DNA from: Noviherbaspirillum aerium
GTDB taxonomy: Bacteria > Pseudomonadota > Gammaproteobacteria > Burkholderiales > Burkholderiaceae_D
Length of the DNA stretch: 64,000 bases
Assembly (NCBI RefSeq): GCF_008929045.1
Contig: NZ_VFAH01000004.1
Coordinates: 310,001 to 374,000 of the forward strand
Direction of reading: 5' to 3'
Positions within the stretch are counted from its first letter, which is position 1. The number at the start of each line of letters is the position of its first letter. This document shows, piece after piece, positions 1 through 9,572 of the stretch. The position numbers and the translations under genes were made by a program. Below the pieces are notes generated by a model. It searched no databases. It saw only the letters and a program-made list of their open reading frames with translations, and was not told the origin of the DNA.

Positions 1-2
1 CC

Positions 3-3000
3 ACCCGACCCGGGTCCCGCCCTCCACGCCGGGGCGCACGCCGCGTCCTTGTCTGGCTGGCCGCCATTCTCGGGCTGCTGGCGGTCATACTTGCGGCGGC
101 GGCATTTGTGCTGCTACGTACGGAATGGGGAGCCCGCACCCTATGGGAGAATGCCGCACGCTTCGTACCCGGCGGACTCAGCGGGGAATACCAGGGGGGA
201 TCGCTGACTGAAGGCATACGGCTGCGCAATGTGGCTTACAGCGATGAAGGCATGCAGATACGCATCGACAGTCTCGACGCCGCATGGCGCTTCAGCTGGT
301 CGCCTGCCGGCCTGCATATCCGCTCGCTGCAGGTCGGCACGGTGGATGTGACGCTGCAGCCGACACCGCCTGACAAGGAGCCCGCGAAACTTCCGGCCCA
401 GATCCGCCTGCCGATACAGCTGGAGCTGGAACGGGCAACAGTGCAGCAGGTGCTGCTGCATCAGGACGGCAAGGATAGCCGCTATGCGGACATCCGCCTG
501 AGTGCCAGCTCAGACAAGGTGCATCATCAATTGCGGCTGGAGAACGCCATTACCCCCTACGGCACCGCAAAAGCGTCGCTGCAATTGACCGGCGACCAGC
601 CATTTCCAGTCAAGGGGACGGCCAGCCTCGCCAGTCAATACCGCGAGCAGCCTGTGGAAGTCAGCACCAGCCTCGATGGCAGCCTTCAGGATCTCGCCGT
701 CAAGCTCGGCGTCAGTGGCAAGGGGCTCGACGGCAATGCCGACATCCAGGCGACGCCGTTTGCCGATGTGCCGCTGCGGCAGGCGCAGGTGCGGATCAGG
801 GGTTTCGATCCGCGCGCCATCAATCCCGAATGGCCGCAGGCAAGGCTGGATGTCGATGCTTCGCTGCAGCCGGCCGGCAATTCCGGGAATCAGGCCGAAC
901 TCGTGGTCGCCGGGCCTGTCGAGATACGCAATGCCGAACCGGGACCGATTGATGAAGCCCGCGTGCCGTTGAAATCGGCGCGCGCCGACGTCCGGCTGGA
1001 TGCCGATTTGCAGCGGCTCGAAAGTTTCCAGGCCAACTTGTCCGGCGACGCCACCCTGCAAGGCAGCGGCGAGCTGCGGGCCGGCGGGAACGGCGAATTT
1101 TCTTTCCGCGCTTCCAAACTGGATCTGCATGCCCTGCATGGCGCTCTTGTCACGACCTCGATGTCCGGGCCGATTGACGTCAAGCTCAAGGATGGAACGC
1201 AGGTGGTGCAGCTCGATCTGACCGGGCCGAAGCTGTCGGCACGAGTCGATGCCACGCTGGACCCGGCCAACATGACCCTTCATGCGGCACGGCTCGGCAC
1301 AGGCCCGGCCGCGCTGACGGTGAATGGAAATCTGGCGCGCACCGATCCCTCGACATTCTCCTTCAGCGGCGCTCTGAGCAAGTTCGATCCTGCGCTGGTG
1401 CTGGCCAATATTCAGCCTGCGCAGCTCGATGCCAAGACCCGCTCCCGGGTAGCGGCCATCGATGCCAACATCAACATGCAGTTCAAGGCCGACGGCAGGC
1501 TGTCTCCCGAGCCGGCGGCAAAGATCCGTTTCGACGTGCAGGACAGCCGCTATGCCGGGCTGCCGCTGACCGGCGGCGGCCTGGTGCAATTCGAAGGCAA
1601 GCGGATTCTGCCGAGCGATGCGAAATTATCGATCGCCGGCAATGACATCAGCCTCAAAGGCAGTTTCGGCCAGCCGTCCGACCGGCTCGCCTTCAATGCC
1701 GATGCACCGGCGCTCGGCCGTCTCGGCTACGGCTTGTCGGGATTGCTGAGGGCAAGCGGCGAGCTTGGCGGCACGACGGACAATCCGCGCATCGATGCCC
1801 GTTATCATGCCGAGAACCTTGCTTTCGGAAGCCACAGGCTTGCGCTGCTCGACGGCAGTGCAAAAGTCAACGGGCTTCCCGGCTCGGCGCCGGATGCCGG
1901 CATCGCCCTCGACCTCAAGGCACGCGATGTACGCAGCGGCGATATCCGTCTGGCCAACGCCAGCGCCGCCATTGATGGCCGCTACTCGCAGCACACGGCC
2001 AGACTGGAGGCCGATGGCCGCTTGCGCGGCGCGCAGCTTGATCTGACGCTGGCCGCGCAAGGCAACCTGCAGCAGCAAAAACAGGGTTTCTCATGGAACG
2101 GCACAGTGCGCACCCTGGAAAACCGCGGCTTGCCCAAGCTGTCGCTGGCATCGCCGGTCGAGGTCAGCGTCGCTCCGGACAAGGTGGCAGTCGGTGCGGC
2201 CCAATTGAGCTTTGCCGAGGCCCGCATCAACCTGCAGGCCCTTGATTATGCAAACGGCCGGCTGCGCAGCGAAGGCGCCTTTTCCGCGCTCGACATCGGC
2301 CGCGTGCTCGCGCTGCAGCAGCAGATTACCGGCACCAAGCCGCCGGTGGATACCAACCTGGTCCTCGACGGCAGCTGGAATCTTACTCTGGCCGACAAGG
2401 CGGATGGCTTCCTGCGCATCGATCGCCGCAGCGGCGACATCAAGCTGCCGGGCCCGCTCGCCGGCAATATGCTGGGGCTGGAAGCACTGTCCCTGCGCGC
2501 CGACCTGCAGGGCGAGAAGGTCGCGCTGTCGACTCAGGCCAGAGCCCGCAGGATCGGCTCGCTGGATGGACGCGGCACGGTCGCGCTGCAGCAGCAGAAT
2601 GGAAGCTGGACGATCGCTCCGGACGCTGCGGTCGACGGCCGGGTGACTGCGTCGATTCCGAGACTCTCGGATATCGCCGCGATGGCTGGCCCGAGCATTG
2701 CGCTCAACGGGCAGGTGGGATTCGACATCGGCGTCGGCGGTTCGCTGGCAAAACCCAATATTTCCGGCAACATCAACGGCGACAAGCTGTCGCTGACCTT
2801 GTATGAACAAGGCGTACGCCTGAACGACGGCACCGCGCGCATCGTGGTCGACAATAATGTGATCGATCTCAGGGAAGTGATCTTCCATGGCGGCGACGGT
2901 ACACTGAGGATGGCCGGCCGCGTCCCGCTCTTCGACGAGAGCCAGGGCCTGCAGGCCACCATTACCGCAGACAAGCTGCAGCTGCTGGCCAGTCCCTCCG

Positions 3001-3956
3001 GCCAGCTTACGGTATCGGGCCAGGCCACCGCGGCCCGGGTCAACGAACAGATGCAGGTCGTCGGCAATTTCACCGTCGACCGCGCCCTGTTCAGCCTGCC
3101 CGAAAAAACCGCACCCAAGCTGGATGGCGATGTCGTCGTCATTCGCGGCGACCAGCCGCCTCCTAAGCGCCCTGCCGCAGGCGAGGCACCGAAAGCCAGT
3201 CCCTATGCTCCCCGCATCGATGTGACGGTCGGCCTGGGTGATGATTTCCGGTTCGCAGGCGCGGGCGCCGATCTGCGGCTGGTCGGATCGGTGCGGGTAC
3301 GGGGCGAGCCGGCGGAGTCGCCGCAGGCCTTCGGCACGGTGCGCATCGCCGAAGGTACTTATGAAGCTTTCGGCACCGAGCTGGAAGTTGAACGCGGCGT
3401 CATTACTTTCCAGGGGCCGCTTGCCAATCCGAACCTGAATATTCTCGCCATGCGGCGCAAGCAGGAAGTCGCTGCCGGCGTGCAGATCACCGGCACGGTT
3501 TCGCAACCCCGCGTGCAGCTGGTTTCCGAGCCCAACGTTGCCGAAGAAGAGAAGCTCTCATGGCTGATCTTCGGCCGCAGCGGCGGCGGCGCGGCGCAGG
3601 GACAGGCGCAGGCAGCCGCCAAGGGTGCCGCGCTCGGCCTGCTGAACAAATTCGGAGGCTCACGCATCGCCAAGGGATTCGGGCTGGATGAGTTTTCCAT
3701 CGGCTCCAGCGAATCGGGTCTTGGCAGCGATCAGGTCGTCAATCTTGGCAAGGAGCTGACCGACCGCCTGTTCATCGGTTATGAACAAAGCCTCGCCGGT
3801 GCGGAAAGCGTGCTTAAACTCACCTACGAGCTGAGCAGGTACTGGACTGTCGTGGTTCGCGGCGGCACCATCGCAGGCCTTGATCTGTTTTATAACAGGC
3901 GCTTCGACAAGTTTGGCGAGAAACAGGCCGTACGTCCTGCAATGGCCGAAAAATGA
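3..3956 (+). CDS. tamB: Translocation and assembly module protein TamB, 5' end cut by the window
   Basis: Large inner-membrane-anchored protein that spans the periplasm and works with the outer-membrane protein TamA in outer-membrane protein insertion and lipid transport. The frame is open from base 3. The codons before the GTG at 108 encode an Arg/Pro-rich stretch and then a hydrophobic segment (about bases 45-116, VLVWLAAILGLLAVILAAAA), the expected N-terminal signal anchor. A start at 108 would remove that anchor, so the true start lies left of the window. About 1300 residues follow, rich in alternating beta-strand patterns as in the elongated beta-groove of this family. The C-terminal TamB/DUF490 domain includes EKLSWLIFGRSGGG and ends with a beta-rich tail. 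tamA would be expected just upstream. Family assignment is firm; the exact start cannot be seen. Confidence 0.93.
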   Translation, partial: TRPGSRPPRRGARRVLVWLAAILGLLAVILAAAAFVLLRTEWGARTLWENAARFVPGGLSGEYQGGSLTEGIRLRNVAYSDEGMQIRIDSLDAAWRFSWSPAGLHIRSLQVGTVDVTLQPTPPDKEPAKLPAQIRLPIQLELERATVQQVLLHQDGKDSRYADIRLSASSDKVHHQLRLENAITPYGTAKASLQLTGDQPFPVKGTASLASQYREQPVEVSTSLDGSLQDLAVKLGVSGKGLDGNADIQATPFADVPLRQAQVRIRGFDPRAINPEWPQARLDVDASLQPAGNSGNQAELVVAGPVEIRNAEPGPIDEARVPLKSARADVRLDADLQRLESFQANLSGDATLQGSGELRAGGNGEFSFRASKLDLHALHGALVTTSMSGPIDVKLKDGTQVVQLDLTGPKLSARVDATLDPANMTLHAARLGTGPAALTVNGNLARTDPSTFSFSGALSKFDPALVLANIQPAQLDAKTRSRVAAIDANINMQFKADGRLSPEPAAKIRFDVQDSRYAGLPLTGGGLVQFEGKRILPSDAKLSIAGNDISLKGSFGQPSDRLAFNADAPALGRLGYGLSGLLRASGELGGTTDNPRIDARYHAENLAFGSHRLALLDGSAKVNGLPGSAPDAGIALDLKARDVRSGDIRLANASAAIDGRYSQHTARLEADGRLRGAQLDLTLAAQGNLQQQKQGFSWNGTVRTLENRGLPKLSLASPVEVSVAPDKVAVGAAQLSFAEARINLQALDYANGRLRSEGAFSALDIGRVLALQQQITGTKPPVDTNLVLDGSWNLTLADKADGFLRIDRRSGDIKLPGPLAGNMLGLEALSLRADLQGEKVALSTQARARRIGSLDGRGTVALQQQNGSWTIAPDAAVDGRVTASIPRLSDIAAMAGPSIALNGQVGFDIGVGGSLAKPNISGNINGDKLSLTLYEQGVRLNDGTARIVVDNNVIDLREVIFHGGDGTLRMAGRVPLFDESQGLQATITADKLQLLASPSGQLTVSGQATAARVNEQMQVVGNFTVDRALFSLPEKTAPKLDGDVVVIRGDQPPPKRPAAGEAPKASPYAPRIDVTVGLGDDFRFAGAGADLRLVGSVRVRGEPAESPQAFGTVRIAEGTYEAFGTELEVERGVITFQGPLANPNLNILAMRRKQEVAAGVQITGTVSQPRVQLVSEPNVAEEEKLSWLIFGRSGGGAAQGQAQAAAKGAALGLLNKFGGSRIAKGFGLDEFSIGSSESGLGSDQVVNLGKELTDRLFIGYEQSLAGAESVLKLTYELSRYWTVVVRGGTIAGLDLFYNRRFDKFGEKQAVRPAMAEK

Positions 3957-4167
3957 ATGGCGCCCAGCCGCAATGCGAGCGATGTACTTGCCTATACAGT
4001 GCAGGGTCAGGCGGTTTTTCCTTCTGACGCGGAAAGATTGCAAGATGTGCAGCGGGATTGGATTGGGAGGAGTAAAAAGCTGCTGGAGGGTCTGCATGGG
4101 TGCCTGCATGGACCCATATAGCCCTTGGAGTGGGTTGCCGCCGTATCAACAGCGACCTGAAAAGCAA
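3957..4167. other. Spacer between convergent tamB and the tRNA cluster
   Basis: About 210 bases with no supported gene. Short open frames here have no recognisable product. The right side runs into the terminator hairpin of the minus-strand tRNA unit. No clear terminator for tamB was found. Confidence 0.5.
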
Positions 4168-4196
4168 ATGGGCCAGTTCCCTAAGAACTGGCCCAT
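4168..4196 (-). terminator. Intrinsic terminator of the tRNA operon
   Basis: A perfect 12-bp stem (arms 4168-4179 and 4185-4196, ATGGGCCAGTTC and its complement) closes a 5-base loop. On the minus strand it is followed by TTTGCTTTT. It lies 9 bases beyond the 3' end of tRNA-Cys, the right place to end a Gly-Gly-Cys tRNA transcript. Confidence 0.8.
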
Positions 4197-4204
4197 CGAT
4201 TGTT

Positions 4205-4278
4205 TGGAGGCGGGGGTCGGGATCGAACCGGCGTAAACGGCTTTGCAGGCCGCTGCATAACCACTTTGCTACCCCGCC
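4205..4278 (-). tRNA. tRNA-Cys (anticodon GCA)
   Basis: On the minus strand the 74-base sequence begins GGCGGGG and ends CCCCGCC-T-CCA, giving a 7-bp acceptor stem with encoded CCA. The anticodon loop reads CTGCAAA with GCA. The T arm carries GGTTCGATCC. The gene follows two tRNA-Gly genes and pgsA, matching the pgsA-glyW-cysT order known from Escherichia coli; the tRNA-Leu that follows there is not found here. Confidence 0.95.
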
Positions 4279-4356
4279 ATGGGGAAGTATTTTAACCACA
4301 AACCGCAATTTGCGTTTGCACCGGATTCCAACATCCATATGCTTCCGCAAAGGGAG

Positions 4357-4380
4357 TTCAATCAGTCAGGACTGATTGAA
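4357..4380. repeat. Perfect 11-bp inverted repeat between tRNA-Gly and tRNA-Cys
   Basis: Arms TTCAATCAGTC (4357-4367) and its exact complement (4370-4380) are separated by two bases. No T tract follows on the minus strand, so it is more likely a processing or stability structure in the tRNA precursor than a terminator. Confidence 0.45.
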
Positions 4381-4391
4381 CAAGGCAAAAC

Positions 4392-4467
4392 TGGAGCGGG
4401 AAAAGAGTCTCGAACTCTCGACCTCAACCTTGGCAAGGTTGCGCTCTACCAACTGAGCTATTCCCGC
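4392..4467 (-). tRNA. tRNA-Gly (anticodon GCC), downstream copy
   Basis: The 76-base minus-strand sequence runs from GCGGGAA to TTCCCGC-T-CCA, with TAGCTCAGTTGG in the D arm, GCC in the anticodon loop and GTTCGAGAC in the T arm. It differs from the other copy at 4549-4624 only at the last acceptor pair, A-T here and G-C there. No convincing promoter lies between the two copies, so it is probably made from the same precursor. Confidence 0.95.
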
Positions 4468-4519
4468 ATAACCTGCTTGTATTCACAAGAAAGGACTGGC
4501 ACTTTCTAATGAAATAAAA

Positions 4520-4540
4520 AAGGAAGCTAGAAGCTTCCTT
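4520..4540 (-). terminator. Terminator-like hairpin between the two tRNA-Gly genes
   Basis: A 9-bp stem (arms 4520-4528 and 4532-4540, AAGGAAGCT and its complement) with a 3-base loop is followed on the minus strand by TTTTTATTTC. It looks like an intrinsic terminator, yet a second tRNA-Gly and tRNA-Cys lie downstream on the same strand. It may therefore end only part of the transcripts, or act in processing. Confidence 0.6.
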
Positions 4541-4548
4541 TCGGATTC

Positions 4549-4624
4549 TGGAGCGGGAGAAGAGTCTCGAACTCTCGACCTCAACCTTGGCAAGGTTGCG
4601 CTCTACCAACTGAGCTACTCCCGC
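4549..4624 (-). tRNA. tRNA-Gly (anticodon GCC), promoter-proximal copy
   Basis: The 76-base minus-strand sequence runs from GCGGGAG to CTCCCGC-T-CCA. It has canonical D, anticodon (GCC) and T arms and encoded CCA. It sits 17 bases downstream of a promoter with both consensus hexamers. It is near-identical to the copy at 4392-4467; the only difference is a compensated base pair at the bottom of the acceptor stem. Confidence 0.95.
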
Positions 4625-4641
4625 ATTCACAACAGACACGC

Positions 4642-4669
4642 ATTATAGAGAATTAAAGATTCTTGTCAA
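4642..4669 (-). promoter_or_regulatory. Consensus sigma-70 promoter of the tRNA operon
   Basis: On the minus strand TTGACA (4664-4669) and TATAAT (4642-4647) both match the consensus exactly and are 16 bases apart. The first tRNA-Gly starts 18 bases after the -10 box. Such a strong promoter fits a stable-RNA operon and makes the tRNAs independent of pgsA transcription. Confidence 0.85.
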
Positions 4670-4805
4670 CCCTGGTCCCTGAAGCACTCTCAATGAAACG
4701 CCTTATACCGAACACAAGCCATACCATGCCAAATCATTCAAGTGGATGACAAACGCACGGCATGCACCGCTGGCTCATGTCTCATCAACATCGGCGAGGC
4801 CGAAT

Positions 4806-5390
4806 TCAGAATACGGGCCCTGCTTTCTCCTTGATCAGCGGCCAAGCCTTGCGCAGATAGTAGAACATCGACCAGACGGTCAGCACTGCGGCAATGACGA
4901 GCAGCCATGCGCCCCACATGCGGGTATCAATGAAACCAAACAGAGTATCGCTGAACAGCAGCATCGGGATGGCGATCATCTGCGCCATGGTCTTGATTTT
5001 TCCAAGTGAGCTGACTGCAACTGATTTTGATGCACCCAGCTGCGCCATCCACTCCCGCAGCGCGGAAATCGCAATCTCTCGGCCGATGATGATAAATGCG
5101 ATGACCGCATTTACCCGATCGAACTCGACCAGCACTAGCAATGCGCCCGCCACCATCAGCTTGTCAGCCACGGGGTCGAGGAAGGCGCCGAACGCCGACG
5201 TTTCATTCCAGCGCCGCGCAAGGAAGCCGTCAAACCAGTCAGTGACCGCGGCAATGATGAAGATGGCGGTCGATGCCAATCCCTTTGAATAAGGGGAGAG
5301 CCATGTGTCCGGAAGATAGAACACGCCTACCACGAGAGGAATAAGCGCTACGCGCAGCCAGGTAAGAAGTATCGGGATATTGATGGGCAT
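4806..5390 (-). CDS. pgsA: CDP-diacylglycerol--glycerol-3-phosphate 3-phosphatidyltransferase
   Basis: Inner-membrane enzyme that makes phosphatidylglycerol phosphate from CDP-diacylglycerol and glycerol 3-phosphate, the committed step to phosphatidylglycerol and cardiolipin. The CDP-alcohol phosphotransferase signature D-x2-D-G-x2-A-R-x8-G-x3-D-x3-D is complete (DWFDGFLARR, then FGAFLDPVADK, about residues 51-77). Several hydrophobic segments follow. The start at 5390 gives MPINIPILLTWLRV, which matches the usual family N-terminus; an ATG four codons upstream at 5402 is also open, and neither has a clear ribosome binding site. It follows uvrC on the same strand and precedes the tRNA cluster, an arrangement shared with Escherichia coli. 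Confidence 0.95.
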   Translation of the reverse strand: MPINIPILLTWLRVALIPLVVGVFYLPDTWLSPYSKGLASTAIFIIAAVTDWFDGFLARRWNETSAFGAFLDPVADKLMVAGALLVLVEFDRVNAVIAFIIIGREIAISALREWMAQLGASKSVAVSSLGKIKTMAQMIAIPMLLFSDTLFGFIDTRMWGAWLLVIAAVLTVWSMFYYLRKAWPLIKEKAGPVF

Positions 5391-5414
5391 AGTCGGTGCC
5401 ATTGAATTAACCCG

Positions 5415-5444
5415 ATTATCGCGTGGAAATTGCGTTCACCGCAA
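5415..5444 (-). promoter_or_regulatory. Candidate promoter for pgsA
   Basis: TTGCGG (5439-5444) and GATAAT (5415-5420) lie 18 bases apart on the minus strand, in the 83 bases between uvrC and pgsA. The -35 box overlaps a small inverted repeat, AATTGCG with its complement. A start near 5408 would give a leader of only about 18 bases. Inferred from sequence similarity only. Confidence 0.35.
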
Positions 5445-5473
5445 TTCCCACGATACAGGGTGGATCGAAGCGG

Positions 5474-7339
5474 TCAATGAAGCTGCTTATAAATTTCTTC
5501 CGCGAGTTGACGCGAGATGCCTTCCACGGAGGCGATTTCCTCGATGCTTGCATTGGCGACCCCGCGCAAGCCGCCAAATCGCGCCAGCAGCCTTTGCCGC
5601 CGCTTTGCGCCAACGCCCTCAATTTCTTCCAGGCGGGACGTCTGCCGTGCCTTGGCGCGCTTGGCGCGCATGCCGGTAATCGCAAAACGATGCGCCTCGT
5701 CGCGTATCTGCGCAATGAGCATGAGTGCCGCGGATTCCTTGCCAAGTTCCGCTGGCTGCCGGCCATCTGCGAAGATGAGCGTCTCCAGGCCTACCTTGCG
5801 CCCTTCCCCTTTGGCTACGCCGACGATCAGGCTGATATCGAGCCCGAGTTCGCTGAAGACCTGGCGCGCCATTTCAACCTGCCCCTTGCCTCCGTCAACG
5901 AGCACGATGTCCGGCATGACGCCATCGCCATTGGCCACCTTTTCATACCGGCGCGACAGCACCTGGCGCATCGCCGCATAGTCGTCGCCCGGCGTGATGT
6001 CATTGATGTTGTAACGCCGGTATTCGCCGTTCTGCATGGCATGGTGATGGAATACGACGCATGAAGCCTGGGTCGCTTCGCCTTGGGTATGGCTGATATC
6101 GAAACACTCGATACGCAGGCTTTCGAGGTCGGCTACATCTATTGCCAGGACATCGACAAGAGCGCGTGTGCGAGCCTGCTGGGAGCCTTGCTCGGACAGG
6201 AGGCGGGCCAAGGCGATTTCAGCCCCTTTCTGCGCCATTTCAAGCCATTGCCGGCGCTGTCCCTGGGGTTGGAATACCAGCGTGATCCTGTGCCCGCACT
6301 GATCCATCAGCGCCATCATCAATTCGGGCTCATCGAGCTCCACGCTCAGAATGATGACGGAGGGAATGAAGGTATCGATATAGTGCTGGGCGAGGAAGGC
6401 CTTGAGAACCTCCACTTCAGGCGCGCCCTCGGCGGCGGCAAGCGCTTCGTCGACATGCGTCGGAAAGTAGGCGCGGTCGCCGAGGTGCCGCCCTCCCCGC
6501 ACCATTGCCAGGTTCACGCAGGCGCGCCCGCCCTGCACGACGATCGCAATGACGTCGATGTCGGCGTCGCCCACGGTTTCCATCGTCTGCTGGTGCAGCA
6601 CCCGGGACAAGGCGGAGATCTGGTTGCGTACCGCGGCAGCCTGCTCGAATTTCAGTTCGGAGGCAAAGCCATGCATCTTGCCCTCGAGGGTTTCCATCAC
6701 CTCGGTCTGTCTGCCCCGGAGAAACTTTGCGGCGTTTTCCACATCGAGCGCATAGTCCTCTTTGGCAATCGCGCCAACGCAAGGCGCGCTGCAGCGCTGG
6801 ATCTGGTGCAGCAGGCAGGGACGCGTGCGGTTGGCGAAGACGGTGTCTTCGCATGTACGGATGCGGAATACCTTCTGCAGGATCTGCATCGACTCCTTGA
6901 CCGCCCAGGCGCTCGGAAACGGGCCGAAATACTGATTTTTCTTGTCGACCGAGCCCCGGTAATACGCCATGCGCGGCGTATCCTGCGCCGTGATCTTCAG
7001 ATACGGATAAGACTTGTCGTCACGGAAAAGAATGTTGAAGCGCGGCTGCAGGGTCTTGATCAGATTGTTTTCCAGCAGCAGCGCTTCAGCCTCGCTTCTG
7101 GTAACGGTGGTTTCGAGACGAACGATGCGCTCCACCATCATTGCCGTGCGCGGGCTTGAGAGCGTTTTCTGAAAATAGCTGGATACCCGTTTCTTCAGGT
7201 CGCGCGCCTTGCCCACATACAGCAGCTTGTCATCCGCATCGAAATAACGGTAGACGCCCGGCAGATGAGGCAGCTTGGCCACTGTTTCCAGCATGGCGGC
7301 GCGCGGATCAGGTGTTTCGGACACGGCGGAATCGGACAT
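5474..7339 (-). CDS. uvrC: Excinuclease ABC subunit C
   Basis: Makes the two incisions in nucleotide excision repair together with UvrB. The 621-residue protein shows the GIY-YIG nuclease domain (GVY at 28-30, YVG at 41-43), then four cysteines at 163, 175, 183 and 187 with the spacing known for the UvrC iron-sulfur cluster, a UVR/UvrB-binding helix pair near 205-250, the RNase H-like C-terminal nuclease region (including DISHTQGE) and helix-hairpin-helix motifs at the C-terminus ([20 protein letters not shown]). Length is normal for the family. It lies 13 bases after nagZ and just upstream of pgsA, probably in one transcription unit. Confidence 0.97.
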   Translation of the reverse strand: MSDSAVSETPDPRAAMLETVAKLPHLPGVYRYFDADDKLLYVGKARDLKKRVSSYFQKTLSSPRTAMMVERIVRLETTVTRSEAEALLLENNLIKTLQPRFNILFRDDKSYPYLKITAQDTPRMAYYRGSVDKKNQYFGPFPSAWAVKESMQILQKVFRIRTCEDTVFANRTRPCLLHQIQRCSAPCVGAIAKEDYALDVENAAKFLRGRQTEVMETLEGKMHGFASELKFEQAAAVRNQISALSRVLHQQTMETVGDADIDVIAIVVQGGRACVNLAMVRGGRHLGDRAYFPTHVDEALAAAEGAPEVEVLKAFLAQHYIDTFIPSVIILSVELDEPELMMALMDQCGHRITLVFQPQGQRRQWLEMAQKGAEIALARLLSEQGSQQARTRALVDVLAIDVADLESLRIECFDISHTQGEATQASCVVFHHHAMQNGEYRRYNINDITPGDDYAAMRQVLSRRYEKVANGDGVMPDIVLVDGGKGQVEMARQVFSELGLDISLIVGVAKGEGRKVGLETLIFADGRQPAELGKESAALMLIAQIRDEAHRFAITGMRAKRAKARQTSRLEEIEGVGAKRRQRLLARFGGLRGVANASIEEIASVEGISRQLAEEIYKQLH

Positions 7340-7352
7340 CAGAGAATCGTGT

Positions 7353-8405
7353 TTATGCGTCGCTCAGTGAGAGGACGGTCTTTCTTGCAGCTTGGTACCG
7401 GGGATCCATCTGGAGCTCATTCCAGGACGGCGCGGGAGATTGCGGCACGAGGGAAGCGATTCGTACAGCGGATTCCTCCGATGCCGTTCCCTGCCTAGGT
7501 TTGAGTTCGGAAAGCAATTCATCGGCCTTGTCAGGCGAATTGCAGATCAATACCATGTCGCAGCCCGCAGCGAGCGCGGCTTTTGCTCCGTCGGTGACGT
7601 TGCCTGCGACCCTGGCGCCCTCCATGCTGAGGTCGTCGCTGAAAATGACTCCCTGGAAGCCCATTTCCTTGCGCAGGATGCCAAGCCACTTCTTCGAGAA
7701 CCCCGCCGGGTTCTTGTCGACCTTGGGGTAAATCACATGCGCCGGCATGACTGCCGCAAGGCTGAGTCCCATCCAGTCATAAGGCGCGGCGTCTTCACCG
7801 AGGATAGCCTTGAGATCGCGCTCATCCACCGGAATGTCTACATGGGAATCGGCCTTGACGAATCCGTGGCCAGGAAAGTGCTTGCCGCAATTGGCCATGC
7901 CAGCCAGCGCCAGCCCGTGATTGAGGCTTTTGGCCAGTACGCTGACGACGCGCGGATCGCGGTGGAAGGATCGGTCGCCGATTACCCCCGACTCTCCATA
8001 GTCCAGATCCAGCACAGGCGTGAACGACAGGTCGACACCGCATGCCCGCAACTCGGAGGCCAGCACGAAGCCCACGTCGGTTGCCGCCTTCATGGAGGCC
8101 AGCACATCCTTGTCCCAGAGTTCGCCGAGCCTGCGCATTGCGGGCAGGCGGCTGAAGCCGTCGGTCCTGAACCGCTGGACCCGGCCGCCTTCATGATCCA
8201 CGGCAATCAACACGCCTGGGCGTGCCGCGTGAATGGCTTCGGCAAGGGCAGTCAATTGCGTACGGTTCTCGTAATTACGTGCAAACAGAATCACTCCGCC
8301 CGTCAACGGATGCCGGATGCGGCGAACGTCTTCCTCGGTCAACTCCTTGCCAACCACGTCAAGCATGACTGGCCCAAGGGCCGCGTTTGCTGCCAATTCA
8401 CTCAT
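7353..8405 (-). CDS. nagZ: Beta-N-acetylhexosaminidase NagZ
   Basis: Cytoplasmic glycoside hydrolase family 3 enzyme that removes N-acetylglucosamine from anhydro-muropeptides during peptidoglycan recycling. The 350-residue sequence carries KHFPGHG at 175-181, the mobile-loop histidine at 188 (DSHVD) and the nucleophile aspartate in SDDLSM near 257, the catalytic Asp/His pair of NagZ. Length is normal. Its start overlaps the acpS stop by four bases (ATGA), so the two are translationally coupled. No signal peptide is seen, as expected for a cytosolic recycling enzyme. Confidence 0.95.
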   Translation of the reverse strand: MSELAANAALGPVMLDVVGKELTEEDVRRIRHPLTGGVILFARNYENRTQLTALAEAIHAARPGVLIAVDHEGGRVQRFRTDGFSRLPAMRRLGELWDKDVLASMKAATDVGFVLASELRACGVDLSFTPVLDLDYGESGVIGDRSFHRDPRVVSVLAKSLNHGLALAGMANCGKHFPGHGFVKADSHVDIPVDERDLKAILGEDAAPYDWMGLSLAAVMPAHVIYPKVDKNPAGFSKKWLGILRKEMGFQGVIFSDDLSMEGARVAGNVTDGAKAALAAGCDMVLICNSPDKADELLSELKPRQGTASEESAVRIASLVPQSPAPSWNELQMDPRYQAARKTVLSLSDA

Positions 8406-8794
8406 TTCTTCTCCACGATGACGAAAGCAACCGCATAGTCGGCCTCATCGGTAATCGATACCTGGGCGGTCAATCCGTTTTGCTCCATGAAATCTTTCAG
8501 TGCCCCACTGGGAACTGCGACAGGTTTTCCGCCGGGTGCGTTCAATGTCTGCATGGCGCGCCATGTCATGGGCATCCGCATGCCCAAGCCGATCGCCTTG
8601 GAAAAGGCTTCCTTGGCGGCAAAGCGCGTCGCCAGGAACCGAATACCGCGAGCCTCAACTTTCGCCTTGCGGCTGAAATATTTTTCCAGCTCCTGCGGCC
8701 CGAGGATTTTCTCGGCAAAGCGCTCACCGTTGCGGGCGAGCGCCGCTTCGATACGCGAGATCTGAATGATGTCGGTTCCGATGCCGTAGATCAT
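8402..8794 (-). CDS. acpS: Holo-[acyl-carrier-protein] synthase
   Basis: Transfers 4'-phosphopantetheine from coenzyme A to the serine of acyl carrier protein, here AcpP (encoded at 22054-22293). The 130-residue protein shows the two family motifs: [11 protein letters not shown] with the metal-binding aspartate at residue 8, and [13 protein letters not shown] with the conserved glutamate and lysine. It overlaps nagZ downstream and pdxJ upstream by four bases each, so pdxJ-acpS-nagZ form a tightly coupled block. Confidence 0.96.
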   Translation of the reverse strand: MIYGIGTDIIQISRIEAALARNGERFAEKILGPQELEKYFSRKAKVEARGIRFLATRFAAKEAFSKAIGLGMRMPMTWRAMQTLNAPGGKPVAVPSGALKDFMEQNGLTAQVSITDEADYAVAFVIVEKK

Positions 8795-9558
8795 TTCTTG
8801 TGTATGCCGAGCCGGGCGGCGGTCATGATGGCCTTCATTTCCTTGATGGCGTTCTTCCAGCCGATGAATACGGCTTGCGCGACAATGGCATGGCCGATGT
8901 TCAATTCCTGAATCTCCGGGATGGCGGCAATCGCCTGCACATTGGTGTAATGCAGTCCGTGACCGGCATTGACCTTCAGCCCCTGCGTCATCCCGTCAAG
9001 CACCGCCTGCTGCACCCGCGCCAGCTCGTGCTGGACTTCGCTTTCGGTAGCGGCTTCGGCATAGCGCCCGGTATGAATTTCGATCACGGGAGCGCCGGCT
9101 TCGGCGGCAGCTCGGATTTGAGCAGGATCGGGATCGATGAACAGGCTCACGCGGATGCCGCTTCGCTGAAGCTGGCGTACGGCAGCCTGAACCTCCGAGA
9201 AATACCTGACGACATCCAGGCCGCCTTCGGTGGTGACCTCGTTGCGCCGCTCAGGCACGAGGCAGACATCCTGCGGCTTGATGCGGCAGGCAAAATCAAT
9301 CATTTCATTGGTGACAGCCGATTCCAGATTCATCCTGGTGCGCAACTGGGGATGGATCGCTTCCACATCCGCATCCCGGATGTGGCGACGGTCTTCCCGC
9401 AAGTGCAAGGTGATGCAGTCGGCGCCCGCCTCTTCGGCGAGCAGCGCAGCTTGTATGGGATCGGGATAGATGGTGCCGCGGGCATTGCGCAAGGTCGCAA
9501 CATGGTCGATATTGACACCGAGGTCGATGACAGGCGTATGGGGATTCAGAAGGCTCAT
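8791..9558 (-). CDS. pdxJ: Pyridoxine 5'-phosphate synthase
   Basis: TIM-barrel enzyme that condenses 1-deoxy-xylulose 5-phosphate with 3-amino-2-oxopropyl phosphate to give pyridoxine 5'-phosphate, the last ring-closing step of vitamin B6 synthesis. The 255-residue sequence has the family N-terminus [17 protein letters not shown], then [12 protein letters not shown] with its conserved histidine and arginines, and a C-terminal [10 protein letters not shown] phosphate-binding region. Its stop overlaps the acpS start (ATGA). The recO-pdxJ-acpS order is common in proteobacteria. Confidence 0.96.
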   Translation of the reverse strand: MSLLNPHTPVIDLGVNIDHVATLRNARGTIYPDPIQAALLAEEAGADCITLHLREDRRHIRDADVEAIHPQLRTRMNLESAVTNEMIDFACRIKPQDVCLVPERRNEVTTEGGLDVVRYFSEVQAAVRQLQRSGIRVSLFIDPDPAQIRAAAEAGAPVIEIHTGRYAEAATESEVQHELARVQQAVLDGMTQGLKVNAGHGLHYTNVQAIAAIPEIQELNIGHAIVAQAVFIGWKNAIKEMKAIMTAARLGIHKK

Positions 9559-9572
9559 GGCGATCGGCGTAA

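Noticed and set aside
510-3506. Two long minus-strand frames (359 and 471 codons) opposite tamB
   Set aside because: Antisense shadows of a high-GC gene; no motif and no start signals.
3957-4204. A tRNA-Leu gene expected after tRNA-Cys by analogy with Escherichia coli
   Set aside because: No cloverleaf-compatible sequence is seen; the terminator follows tRNA-Cys directly.
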